Shown here: piece by piece, positions 14,502 to 22,143 of the stretch
How positions within the stretch are numbered: the first letter of the stretch is position 1
Layout: each line of letters starts with the position of its first letter
Source of the DNA: Pseudomonadota bacterium
Lineage (GTDB): Bacteria; Pseudomonadota; Gammaproteobacteria; Xanthomonadales; Xanthomonadaceae
Reading direction: 5' to 3'
NCBI GenBank assembly: GCA_023399815.1
Contig: JAEWOJ010000040.1
Location: 1-22,197 of the forward strand
Length of the DNA stretch: 22,197 nt
Made by a program: the position numbers and the translations under genes
Notes under the pieces: generated by a model
Told to the model about the DNA's origin: nothing
Database searches by the model: none
Seen by the model: only the letters and a program-made list of their open reading frames with translations

Positions 14502-14531
14502 GCCAACACCCATGATCCTCGCCCCGCCGCC

Positions 14532-14999
14532 TCAACCGCCAAGCTCCGGCACCGCCATGCCCTGCGCGGCGCACCAGGCATGCAGGGCCTCGCGCTGCGT
14601 GCGCGCGTCGACCCGTGCGGTGACGACCTGGTGCGGGCCGAGGAACTCCACCGTTCCCATCACCACCACCAGCGCCAGCAGGGGCTCGTCGCCGACCGCG
14701 CGCCACCAGTCGACGTTGCCCGGCGGTTCGTAGGTGTAGCCGCCCGCGCCGACGATCTCGCCGGTGTCCAGCTGGCGCGCGCCGGACAGGTTCCACGCAT
14801 GCACATCGCCGGTGTGCCGGTGCGGCGGCATCAGCACGCCGGGCTCCATACGCAGCAGTTCGACGAAACCGCGGTCGCCGGGCAGGAAACGCAGCGGCCG
14901 CGACCATTTGCCCGGTGTGTCGGCCGGTACCCAGGGCAGCGCGTCGATGTCGGGAACGAGGGTGCGCGGACGACCATCCGGTTTCATGGCCCACGTCAT
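14532..14999 (-). CDS. Cupin protein, 2,4'-dihydroxyacetophenone dioxygenase-like
   Basis: A 155-residue single-domain cupin. The metal-binding motif is MPPHRHTGDVHAW, with three His spaced as in metal cupins, followed by a GGYTYEPPGNVDWW segment. RTLVPDIDALPWVP and the overall layout resemble the 2,4'-dihydroxyacetophenone dioxygenase family, iron enzymes that cleave the substrate to 4-hydroxybenzoate and formate. Many relatives are uncharacterised, so the substrate is open. The ATG at 14999 has an excellent GGAGG 5 bp upstream; a GTG at 15035 overlapping the MBL stop gives a longer protein but lacks such a site. It forms a two-gene unit with the MBL-fold gene and points toward the aryl ligase. 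Confidence 0.82.
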   Translation of the reverse strand: MTWAMKPDGRPRTLVPDIDALPWVPADTPGKWSRPLRFLPGDRGFVELLRMEPGVLMPPHRHTGDVHAWNLSGARQLDTGEIVGAGGYTYEPPGNVDWWRAVGDEPLLALVVVMGTVEFLGPHQVVTARVDARTQREALHAWCAAQGMAVPELGG

Positions 15000-15031
15000 C
15001 GCCACCTCCACGGGCAATGGCGGAAGCGGCG

Positions 15032-15832
15032 TCACGACGCCACCCGTTCGAGATGGCGTGCGAACGAGGCATCCACCGCGGCGCGGCCGCCGCCGAGGAT
15101 GTTGCGGCCCCAGGTGTAGCCGTACACGTCCTCGAACCCGAAGCCGCGCAGCCGCGCCTGCATCGCGCGCACGTCGCTGCTGCGCATCGGCACGTTGTTG
15201 GGGTAGCTGTAGAGGAAGCCGACGTGGCGACGGTCCACCGCCACCTGCAGCGCATCGCCGGGGAACAGCGCGCCGCCGCGCGGGCCGCGGCGCCAGTGCA
15301 GCACGGTGCTGCCGTCGAAATGGCCACCGGCGCGCACCAGGGTCACGTCGGCGGAAAGACGCTTTTCATCGCCCTGCCAGAACTCGATGCGGGGCGAGGC
15401 GCGCTGCACCCAGCCGCGGTCGGCCGCATGCAGCAGGATCGGCACGCCGCCGAGCGCCTCGCTCCACGCGACCATCGACGAATAGAAGTGCGGATGCGAA
15501 ACGACGATGGCGTCCACGCCGCCGCGCGCGCGCAGCGCGTCCACTGCCGCGTCGGTCACCAGGCTCACGCACTCCCACAGCAGGTTGCCGGCGTCGGTGG
15601 GCAGCAGCAGCGCACGCTGGGGGATCGCGAAATCGACCACGCCGATGCCGAGCAGCCCGGCGTCCTCCTCGATGCGCAGCCGCTTGCCGGCGCGCAGCGC
15701 GGCCATGTCGGTCCAACGCTGGCCGTGCCAGCCGACGTACTGGCGCTCGTCCTCGCAGATCGGGCAGCGCGCGGGCGGGCAGTCGCCCGCCTCGAACTGG
15801 GTTCCACAGGTTTCGCAGATGGGATGGGACAT
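15032..15832 (-). CDS. MBL-fold protein with N-terminal zinc ribbon
   Basis: 266 residues. The N-terminus has a Cys4 pattern (Cys6-X2-Cys9 and Cys23-X2-Cys26) typical of a rubredoxin-like zinc ribbon. The rest reads as a metallo-beta-lactamase fold: VVSHPHFYSSM (His113, His115), AGGHFDGS and LFPGDALQVA. The canonical HxHxDH is altered; the Asp and third His positions are Tyr117 and Ser118. The second metal site is therefore probably missing or rebuilt, and the reaction is unknown. AGGAGG lies 6 bp before the ATG at 15832, so the start is well supported. Upstream is a divergent MocR-type regulator; downstream the cupin follows within 32 bp or overlaps, depending on its start. Confidence 0.83.
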   Translation of the reverse strand: MSHPICETCGTQFEAGDCPPARCPICEDERQYVGWHGQRWTDMAALRAGKRLRIEEDAGLLGIGVVDFAIPQRALLLPTDAGNLLWECVSLVTDAAVDALRARGGVDAIVVSHPHFYSSMVAWSEALGGVPILLHAADRGWVQRASPRIEFWQGDEKRLSADVTLVRAGGHFDGSTVLHWRRGPRGGALFPGDALQVAVDRRHVGFLYSYPNNVPMRSSDVRAMQARLRGFGFEDVYGYTWGRNILGGGRAAVDASFARHLERVAS

Positions 15833-15892
15833 GGCGGACCTCCTCGTCCTCGGCTCCGGCCGCTGCCGGCATGGCGCTATGCTCCCTTCCAT

Positions 15893-15913
15893 CTGGCCCG
15901 CCCGATGGGCCAG
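15893..15913. promoter_or_regulatory. Inverted repeat in the MocR/MBL divergent region (candidate operator)
   Basis: CTGGCCC (15893-15899) and GGGCCAG (15907-15913) form an exact 7 bp dyad with a 7 bp spacer, ending 14 bp before the regulator's ATG. The whole divergent gap is only 95 bp. MocR/GabR-type regulators commonly control themselves and the divergent gene from such a site. A -10-like TATGCT at 15878-15883 lies next to it. Confidence 0.4.
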
Positions 15914-15927
15914 TTCAACGAGATGAC

Positions 15928-17373
15928 ATGGAGCCAGTTTTCCCCTTCGCGCTGGATCTCTCCCGGCCCGGCGCCGCCACGCTGGCCGGCGCCCTGCACC
16001 AGCAGCTGCGCGCGGCGATCCTCGACGGGCGCCTGGCCGCCGGCAGCGTGCTGCCGTCCACGCGCAAGGCCGCCGCAACCCTGGGCGTCGCCCGCAACAC
16101 GGTGGTGGCGGCGTTCGACCTGCTGGTGGCCGAGGGCTACGTGCAGCCGCGCACCACCGCGCGGGCGGTGGTGGCCGACGTCGCGACCCGGCGGCCGGCG
16201 CGACCGGCGCACGGCGCGCTGTCGGCGAAGATCCCGCGGCGCTGGCTGGAACCCGGGCTGGCGCGCGAGCTGCCGCGGACACTGCCGGCGCGCAGCTTCC
16301 GCCTGGGCATGCCGGAGGATGCCGGCTTTCCCCACGACACCTGGCGGCAACTGTCCGCACGGGCGCTGCGCGGATTCTCCCGTGCCCCGTTCCGCTATCC
16401 GCCTGCCGCCGGCCTGCCCGAGCTGCGCGAGGCCATCGCCGGGCACGTGGCGTTCTCGCGCGCCGTGGCCTGCCGCACCGACGACGTGGTGGTGACCTCC
16501 GGCGCGCAGCAGGCGCACCACCTGCTGGCGCAGCTGCTGGTCACGCCCGGGCGCATGCGGGTGGCGGTGGAGGACCCGGGCTATCCGCCCACGCGCGCGG
16601 CCTTCGCCGCCGCCGGCGCGGAACTGGTGCCGGTGCCGGTGGACGACGAGGGCCTGCGCGTGGACGCGCTGCCCGGGGACGTGGAGATCGTCTGCGTCAC
16701 CCCGTCGCACCAGTCGCCCAGCGGCGTGGCGATGTCGATGCCGCGCCGCCGCGCGCTGCTGGAGTTCGCGCGGCAACGCAATGCCGTGGTCGTCGAGGAC
16801 GACTACGACGGCGAGTTCCGCTTCGGCGGGCGCCCGCTGGATGCACTGCAGACGCTCGACCGCGACGGCCGCGTGTTCTACGTCGGCACGTTTTCCAAGA
16901 GCCTGTTCCCGTCGCTCCGCAAGGGATTCCTCGTCGTCCCGCCGTGGGCGCGCGACGGGCTGCTCAACGTGAAGCAGGTGGTGGACCCGCACGGCGACAT
17001 GGTCGCGCAGGCGACGCTGGCCGCCTTCATCCGCGACGGCCACCTCGCGCGCCACGTGCGCCGCATGCATCCGCTGTACGCCGCCCGTCGCCGCGCCCTG
17101 CTCGACGGGCTGGCGGCGATGGAAGCGTGGCTCGAGCCGATTCCCGCCGAGGCCGGCCTGCACCTAGCCGCGCGCATCCGCGATGCCGGCAGGGCGCAGC
17201 GCGTGGCCGCGCTGGTGCAGCGGCACGCGCCCGGCGCGGTGGACATCGGCGGCTTTGCCTCGCTGCCGTGGCAACCGGCACTGGCCTTTGGCTACGGCGC
17301 GATCGACGCGGCGGAAATCGCCACGTCGCTGCGGATGCTGAAGCGGGCGCTGGCCCGGGCAGTGCCGGCGTAG
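15928..17373 (+). CDS. MocR/PdxR-type PLP-dependent transcriptional regulator
   Basis: 481 residues in two domains. The N-terminal winged helix of the GntR family includes LPSTRKAAATLGVARNT and a LLVAEGYV helix end (about 36-66). A fold-type I aminotransferase-like domain follows, with the VEDDYDGEF motif near 289-297 and the PLP-binding Lys324 in TFSKSLFPSLR. Members sense amino acids, amines or PLP itself rather than catalysing transamination. The ATG at 15928 begins MEPVFPFALDL just before the first helix; no strong ribosome site is seen. It is transcribed away from the MBL-cupin pair, a common sign that it regulates that pair. The long open frame upstream is a shadow of the opposite-strand genes. 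The stop is a TAG within GCGTAGGC. Confidence 0.92.
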   Translation: MEPVFPFALDLSRPGAATLAGALHQQLRAAILDGRLAAGSVLPSTRKAAATLGVARNTVVAAFDLLVAEGYVQPRTTARAVVADVATRRPARPAHGALSAKIPRRWLEPGLARELPRTLPARSFRLGMPEDAGFPHDTWRQLSARALRGFSRAPFRYPPAAGLPELREAIAGHVAFSRAVACRTDDVVVTSGAQQAHHLLAQLLVTPGRMRVAVEDPGYPPTRAAFAAAGAELVPVPVDDEGLRVDALPGDVEIVCVTPSHQSPSGVAMSMPRRRALLEFARQRNAVVVEDDYDGEFRFGGRPLDALQTLDRDGRVFYVGTFSKSLFPSLRKGFLVVPPWARDGLLNVKQVVDPHGDMVAQATLAAFIRDGHLARHVRRMHPLYAARRRALLDGLAAMEAWLEPIPAEAGLHLAARIRDAGRAQRVAALVQRHAPGAVDIGGFASLPWQPALAFGYGAIDAAEIATSLRMLKRALARAVPA

Positions 17374-17500
17374 GCACCGCCAAACCCGCGGGCCAGCCGG
17401 CAATGGCCCCGGTCGCCGCGCCCCCACCCATGACCTGTGGCCCAGCCCCGCGGCGGACCGGACTGCTAGGCTTTGCCGGTTTTCTCCAACGGTGCCCGCG

Positions 17501-19864
17501 ATGTCCAGACTCCTGCCCCTGTCCCTGCTGCTGTTGGCCGCCGTCGGCGGCGCCCATGCCGCGTCCACGCCGATCACCATCGAACAAGCGATGGCCGACC
17601 CGGACTGGATCGGGCCGCCGGTGGAATCGGCCTGGTGGTCGTGGAACAGCCAGCAGGTCGAGTACGCGCTCAAGCGCCAGGGCAGCCCGGTGCGCGACAC
17701 CTTCCGCCAGCCGGTGGCCGGCGGCGCGGCGCAGCAGGTCGCCGACGACCAGCGCGGCACGCTGGACGCGGCCAACCGCGTCTACGACCGCCAGCGCCAG
17801 CGCATGGCCTTCGTGCGCAACGGCGACGTGTTCGTGCGCGACCTGCGCAGCGGCGCGCTGACCCAGCTCACCCGCGGCAACGAACGCGCCTCGGGCGTGG
17901 ATTTCGCCACCGACGGCGGCGTGATCTGGAACGTCGGCAACAACTGGTACCACTGGAACGCCGGCAGCGGCGCAGTCGCCCTGGTCGTCCAGCTCAAGGC
18001 CGAGAAGAATCCCGCCGACGCGCCCAAGGCCGACGTGCTGCGCGAACAGCAGATGCACGCGCTGGAAACCCTGCGCCGCGACCGTGCGCAGCGCGACGCG
18101 CTGCGCGAGCAGGGCGAGCGCTGGCGCCAGGCCGACCCGACCCGTGCGCCGGCCCCGGTCTACCTCGGTGCGGACGTGGAGATCGTGGACAGCGTGCTGT
18201 CGCCCGACGCCACCCACTTGGTCGTGGTGACCAAGCCGAAGAACTTCGAGGAAGGCCGCGGCGGCAAGATGCCGCTGTACGTGACCGAGTCCGGCTACGA
18301 GGAAAGCGAGGACACCCGCCAGCGCGTCGGCCGCAACGGCTTCGCGCCGCATGCGCTGTGGTTCGTCGACGTGGTCAGCGGCCAGGCCCGGCCGCTGGCG
18401 CTGGACGCCCTGCCCGGCATTGGCACCGATCCGCTGGCCGCGCTGCGCAAGGCCGCCGGCAAGGAACCGCTCAAGGGCGACCGCACCGTGCAGGTGATGA
18501 GCGACTTCATGGGCGGCGGCATCCGCTGGAGCGCCGACGGCAAGCAGGCGGCGGTGATGCTGCGCGCCAACGACAACAAGGACCGCTGGATCGTCAGCGT
18601 CGACGACGACGGCCGCATGCAGAACCGCCACCGCCTCACCGATCCGGGCTGGATCAACTGGGGCTTCAACGATTTCGGCTGGATGGCCGACGGCCGCACG
18701 CTGTGGCTGCTGTCCGAGGAATCGGGCTTCTCGCATCTGTACACCCAAGCCGGCACCGGCAAGCCGCGCGCGCTGACCGGCGGCAAGTGGGAGACCTCCG
18801 CGCCGGTGCCCTCGGCCGACGGCAAGGGCTTCTACGTGCTGTGCAACCAGCAGGCGCCGCACGACTACGAGGTGTGCGCGGTGGACGCCGGCAGCGGCCA
18901 GGTGCGCGAGCTGACCGACCTCAATGGCGTGGAGGACTTCTCGCTCTCGCCCGACGGCGGCCAGCTGCTGGTGCGCTACTCCGGCGCCTACCTGCCGGCG
19001 CAACTGGCGGTGGTGCCGGCCGCGGGCGGCAGCGCGCGCGTGCTCACCGACACCCGCAGCGCCGAGTTCAAGGCGCGCGAGTGGATCCAGCCGCAGCTGG
19101 TGGCGGTGCCGTCGAAGCACGGCGCCGGCGTGGTCTGGGCCAAGTACTACGGCCCCGCGCAGAAGGAACCAGGCAGGAAGTACCCGGTCGTGATGTTCGT
19201 GCACGGCGCCGGCTACCTGCAGAACGTGCACCAGCGCTATCCCACCTACTTCCGCGAGCAGATGTTCCACAACCTGCTGGTGCAGAAGGGCTACATCGTG
19301 CTGGACATGGACTACCGCGGCAGCGAGGGCTACGGCCGCGACTGGCGCACCGCCATCTACCGCAACATGGGCCACCCGGAGCTGGAGGACTATCAGGACG
19401 GCCTGGACTGGCTGGTGGAAACCCAGCAGGGCGACCGCGACCACGCCGGCATCTACGGTGGCTCCTACGGCGGCTTCATGACCTTCATGGCGCTGTACCG
19501 CGCGCCGGGCACGTTCAAGGCCGGCGCCGCGCTGCGCCCGGTCGGCGACTGGCACCAGTACAACCACGGCTACACCAGCAACATCCTCAACACCCCGGAC
19601 ATCGACCCCGAGGCCTACCGCGTGTCCTCGCCGATCGAGTACGCGCAGAACCTGCAGGACCACCTGCTGATCGCCCACGGCATGATGGACGACAACGTGT
19701 TCTTCCAGGATTCGGTCAACATGACCCAGCGCCTGATCGAGCTGCACAAGGACAACTGGTCGATCGCGCCGTACCCGCTGGAGCGCCACGGCTTCACCCG
19801 CGCCGATTCCTGGCTGGACGAGTACAAGCGCATCCTCAAGCTGTTCGAGGAACAGCTGAAATGA
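17501..19864 (+). CDS. Secreted S9-family prolyl oligopeptidase (DPP IV-like)
   Basis: 787 residues with a signal peptide (MSRLLPLSLLLLAAVGG, cleavage after AHA), so the enzyme is periplasmic or exported. Residues about 25-520 form WD-like beta-propeller repeats (for example FSLSPDGGQLLVRYS). The C-terminal alpha/beta hydrolase domain carries the catalytic Ser655 in GGSYGGFM, the Asp in HGMMDDNV (about 730) and His763 in LERHGF. It should cleave small proline-containing peptides or dipeptides. A GTG at 17492 would add three residues; the ATG at 17501 gives a standard signal peptide. The gene stands alone: 127 bp from the regulator, with a hairpin and a REP pair after it. Xanthomonads and lysobacters carry many S9 peptidases. 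Confidence 0.93.
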   Translation: MSRLLPLSLLLLAAVGGAHAASTPITIEQAMADPDWIGPPVESAWWSWNSQQVEYALKRQGSPVRDTFRQPVAGGAAQQVADDQRGTLDAANRVYDRQRQRMAFVRNGDVFVRDLRSGALTQLTRGNERASGVDFATDGGVIWNVGNNWYHWNAGSGAVALVVQLKAEKNPADAPKADVLREQQMHALETLRRDRAQRDALREQGERWRQADPTRAPAPVYLGADVEIVDSVLSPDATHLVVVTKPKNFEEGRGGKMPLYVTESGYEESEDTRQRVGRNGFAPHALWFVDVVSGQARPLALDALPGIGTDPLAALRKAAGKEPLKGDRTVQVMSDFMGGGIRWSADGKQAAVMLRANDNKDRWIVSVDDDGRMQNRHRLTDPGWINWGFNDFGWMADGRTLWLLSEESGFSHLYTQAGTGKPRALTGGKWETSAPVPSADGKGFYVLCNQQAPHDYEVCAVDAGSGQVRELTDLNGVEDFSLSPDGGQLLVRYSGAYLPAQLAVVPAAGGSARVLTDTRSAEFKAREWIQPQLVAVPSKHGAGVVWAKYYGPAQKEPGRKYPVVMFVHGAGYLQNVHQRYPTYFREQMFHNLLVQKGYIVLDMDYRGSEGYGRDWRTAIYRNMGHPELEDYQDGLDWLVETQQGDRDHAGIYGGSYGGFMTFMALYRAPGTFKAGAALRPVGDWHQYNHGYTSNILNTPDIDPEAYRVSSPIEYAQNLQDHLLIAHGMMDDNVFFQDSVNMTQRLIELHKDNWSIAPYPLERHGFTRADSWLDEYKRILKLFEEQLK

Positions 19865-19869
19865 TCATG

Positions 19870-19897
19870 GGCAAGGGCGGCCACCGCTGCCCTTGCC
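19870..19897 (+). terminator. Stem-loop after the S9 peptidase
   Basis: A 9 bp perfect stem (GGCAAGGGC at 19870-19878 with its complement at 19889-19897) starts 5 bp after the TGA stop. Only a weak T-poor tail follows (CGCGTTCCC). The position strongly suggests a terminator or 3'-end-protecting hairpin. Confidence 0.55.
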
Positions 19898-19905
19898 GCG
19901 TTCCC

Positions 19906-19973
19906 GTAGGAGCGACGTGAGTCGCGACGGGGCTTCACCGGGAAAGCCTCATCGCGACTCACGTCGCTCCTAC
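19906..19973. repeat. GTAG-headed REP pair (SMAG-like)
   Basis: A 22 bp perfect inverted repeat: 19906-19927 starts GTAGGAGCGACGTGAG, and its exact complement is at 19952-19973. The 24 bp spacer includes the GGGCTTCACCGGGAAAGCC-like inner hairpin. This is the textbook layout of GTAG REP doublets in Stenotrophomonas and Xanthomonas, thought to be mobilised by RAYT transposases encoded elsewhere. It lies between the peptidase and the Nudix gene. Confidence 0.85.
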
Positions 19974-20015
19974 ATTCATTGCTCTTGCAGGGCTCGTCAC
20001 CAACGGGAACCCGCC

Positions 20016-20450
20016 ATGCTCCCCATCCGCATCGTCACCGCGGTGATCCTGGACGATGCCGGCCGCGTGCTGGTGGTGCGCAAGCGCGGCTCGGACACCT
20101 TCATCCAGCCCGGCGGCAAGCGCGAACCCGGCGAGGACGCGCTGCGCACGCTGGCCCGCGAACTGCGCGAGGAGCTGGGCGTGGCCCTGCGCACCGAGGA
20201 CGCGCTCGCCCTCGGCCTCTTCGAGGACGACGCGGTCAACGAACCGGGCCGGCGCGTACAGGGCGAGTCGTTCCTGGTGCGGATGGACGGCACGCCGCAG
20301 GCGCAGGCCGAGATCGCCGAACTGGCCTGGATCCCCCTGCAACCGCCGCATGGCGTGAAGCTGGCGCCGTTGAGCGAACGCCACATCCTGCCGGCGGCGC
20401 AGCGGATGCAGGCACGGCAAACCGCTCGCAGACACACGGTTGGCGGGTAG
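20016..20450 (+). CDS. Nudix hydrolase
   Basis: A 144-residue single-domain Nudix protein. The Nudix box is complete: GKREPGEDALRTLARELREE followed by LGV, fitting GX5EX7REUXEEXGU at about residues 38-60, with the two Glu that bind the catalytic Mg2+. It would hydrolyse a nucleoside diphosphate linked to another group; the substrate cannot be told. The ATG at 20016 begins MLPIRIVTAVIL at the first beta strand, the normal place. The stop codon TAG is part of the GTAG head of the REP that follows. It stands alone between two repeats. Confidence 0.92.
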   Translation: MLPIRIVTAVILDDAGRVLVVRKRGSDTFIQPGGKREPGEDALRTLARELREELGVALRTEDALALGLFEDDAVNEPGRRVQGESFLVRMDGTPQAQAEIAELAWIPLQPPHGVKLAPLSERHILPAAQRMQARQTARRHTVGG

Positions 20451-20511
20451 GCCGGGGCTACACCCACGGCGCTCCATCGCTCACGGCATCGGGGACGTAG
20501 TCCCGACCTAC
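20447..20511. repeat. GTAG-headed inverted repeat overlapping the Nudix stop
   Basis: GTAGGCCGGGGCTAC (20447-20461) faces GTAGTCCCGACCTAC (20497-20511), its near-complement (two differences, one of them a G-T wobble). The intervening CATCGCTCACGGCATCGGGG resembles other xanthomonad REP bodies. The first GTAG gives the Nudix gene its TAG stop. The remainder of the 144 bp gap to the next gene shows nothing further. Confidence 0.65.
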
Positions 20512-20594
20512 CGCGATGCGGCTGGCGGCGGGGGCTGGGCAAGCGCATCGCGGCCGGCGATAGTGCGCCTCACCGCCGCCCGCAGCGCATCCGT

Positions 20595-21173
20595 GTGATC
20601 CAGCCCGAACTCCCCCCGTCCCGATCCACACGCTCGCCGGCCGCCGCCTTCATCGACGTCACCGCCAGGCTGTCGCTGCTGATGGCTGGCCTGTCCATCG
20701 CCTGGAGCCTGTTCCAGCTGTTGCTGGTCGCCGTGCTGGGCCGGCTCGACGTGGTGGGCTGGTTGCAGCAGCAGGCGCTGCCGGTGCCGCCGGCGATGCA
20801 GTGGGCCGCGCGGCACGCGCTGTCGCTGACCCTGCTGATGCTGCTGCTGTCCGTGGCCCTGCTCGCCGTGTCGTGGGCGCTGCTGCGCCGCCGCGAATGG
20901 GGACGGATCGGCTTCATCGTGTTCCTGGTGCTGGTGGCCGTCGCCAACTTCGCCATGCTGCCGCTGGTCGACGGCATGTTCGATGCGATGCAGTCCATCC
21001 TGCCGGCCGGCTTCCTGGATTCGCCCGAAGGCGGCAAGGCCCTGGCGCAGATGCGGGCCAGCCGCTGGACCGCGCTGCTCAGCATCGGCGCCACCGCGCT
21101 GGCCTTCGCCGGCCTGCATGGTTGGCTGGTGCTCAAGCTGTGCCGGGACGAGGTGCGCGCTCTGTTCCGCTGA
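20595..21173 (+). CDS. Four-helix integral membrane protein of unknown function
   Basis: 192 residues with four strongly hydrophobic segments at about 26-48, 74-97, 104-128 and 160-183, and a short polar N-terminus (MIQPELPPSRSTRS). Between helices 3 and 4 is a soluble loop with FDAMQSILPAGFLDSPEGGK. No motif is recognised. The start is GTG at 20595 with no clear ribosome site; ATG 20682 would cut into helix 1, so GTG is preferred. It ends 22 bp before hemF, so the two are probably co-transcribed, though nothing ties it to heme synthesis beyond position. Confidence 0.75.
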   Translation: MIQPELPPSRSTRSPAAAFIDVTARLSLLMAGLSIAWSLFQLLLVAVLGRLDVVGWLQQQALPVPPAMQWAARHALSLTLLMLLLSVALLAVSWALLRRREWGRIGFIVFLVLVAVANFAMLPLVDGMFDAMQSILPAGFLDSPEGGKALAQMRASRWTALLSIGATALAFAGLHGWLVLKLCRDEVRALFR

Positions 21174-21195
21174 GGGCCTGCGCTACAGTAAGCGC

Positions 21196-22143
21196 ATGGA
21201 CGACTTCGAACGCGTACGCGACTACCTCACCGGCCTGCAGGACCGCATCTGCCAGGCCATCGAATCGGCCGACGGCCGGGCCCGCTTCGTCGAGGACCGC
21301 TGGCAGCGCGCCGAGGGCGACGGTCGCGCCCCGCATCCCGCCTCCCGCGACACGGGCCCGTCCCTGGGCGGTGGTGGCCGCACCCGCATACTGCGCGACG
21401 GTACGGTGTTCGAGCAGGCCGGCATCGGCTTCTCCGACGTCGCCGGCACGCGCCTGCCGCCCTCCGCCTCTGCCCACCGCCCGGAGCTGGCCGGCGCCTC
21501 GTGGCGCGCCTGCGGCGTGTCGCTGGTGTTCCACCCGCTCAATCCCTACCTGCCGACCACCCACGCCAACGTGCGCTACTTCCAGGCCGAACGTGATGGC
21601 AAGGCGGTGGCGGCCTGGTTCGGCGGCGGTTTCGACCTGACCCCGTTCTATCCATTCGACGAGGACGTGCGCCATTGGCACGAGGTCGCGCGCGACCTGT
21701 GCGCCCCGTTCGGCGACACCCGCTACGGCGAGCACAAGCGCTGGTGCGACGAGTACTTCTTCCTCAAGCACCGCAACGAGACCCGCGGCGTCGGCGGCCT
21801 GTTCTTCGACGACCTGCACGGCGATTTCGAGCGCGACTTCGCCTACCTGCGGGCGGTCGGCGACGGCTTCCTCGACGCCTACCTGCCCATCGTCGCGCGC
21901 CGCAAGGACACGCCGTACGGCGAGCGCGAGCGCGAGTTCCAGCTCTACCGCCGTGGCCGCTACGTCGAGTTCAACCTGGTCTACGACCGCGGCACCCTGT
22001 TCGGCCTGCAGAGCGGCGGCCGCAGCGAAAGCATCCTGATGAGCCTGCCGCCGCGCGCGCGCTGGGAATACGGCTTCCAGCCCGAGGCCGGCAGCGACGA
22101 GGCCAGGCTGGCCGGCTACCTCGTACCGCGCGAGTGGGTGTAG
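21196..22143 (+). CDS. hemF: Aerobic coproporphyrinogen III oxidase
   Basis: 315 residues, clearly HemF. Seen are FVEDRWQRAE, GGGGRTRILRDGTVFEQAG, SAHRPELAG, HANVRYFQAE, AWFGGGFDLTPFYP, HKRWCDEYFFLKHRNETRGV, GGLFFDDL and RGRYVEFNLVYDRGTLFGLQ with the GGRSESILMSLPP end. It oxidatively decarboxylates coproporphyrinogen III to protoporphyrinogen IX with O2 in the cytosol. Usual length is about 300; the extra comes from a 17-residue insertion at residues 41-57 (21316-21366) just before the GGGGR motif. The ATG at 21196 begins MDDFERVRDYL as in relatives. It lies 22 bp after the membrane protein gene; the stop is TAG and is followed by a GTAGTGCC repeat head. Confidence 0.96.
   Translation: MDDFERVRDYLTGLQDRICQAIESADGRARFVEDRWQRAEGDGRAPHPASRDTGPSLGGGGRTRILRDGTVFEQAGIGFSDVAGTRLPPSASAHRPELAGASWRACGVSLVFHPLNPYLPTTHANVRYFQAERDGKAVAAWFGGGFDLTPFYPFDEDVRHWHEVARDLCAPFGDTRYGEHKRWCDEYFFLKHRNETRGVGGLFFDDLHGDFERDFAYLRAVGDGFLDAYLPIVARRKDTPYGEREREFQLYRRGRYVEFNLVYDRGTLFGLQSGGRSESILMSLPPRARWEYGFQPEAGSDEARLAGYLVPREWV

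Noticed and set aside
14427..14513. Longer N-terminus for the aryl ligase
   Set aside because: The added residues cover the palindrome and promoter-like region and do not resemble ligase sequence.
12814..15119. Long plus-strand frames opposite the ligase and cupin
   Set aside because: Shadows of minus-strand genes with clear ANL and cupin motifs; the predicted peptides are Arg/Gln/Ser-rich with no domain.
17027..19789. 920-codon minus-strand frame opposite the S9 peptidase
   Set aside because: Mirror of the peptidase codon pattern, Val/Ala/His-rich, no motif, no start signal.
17473..19920. 815-codon frame overlapping the S9 peptidase on the same strand
   Set aside because: Arg/Gly/Pro-rich +1-type shadow; the correct frame has a signal peptide and catalytic triad.
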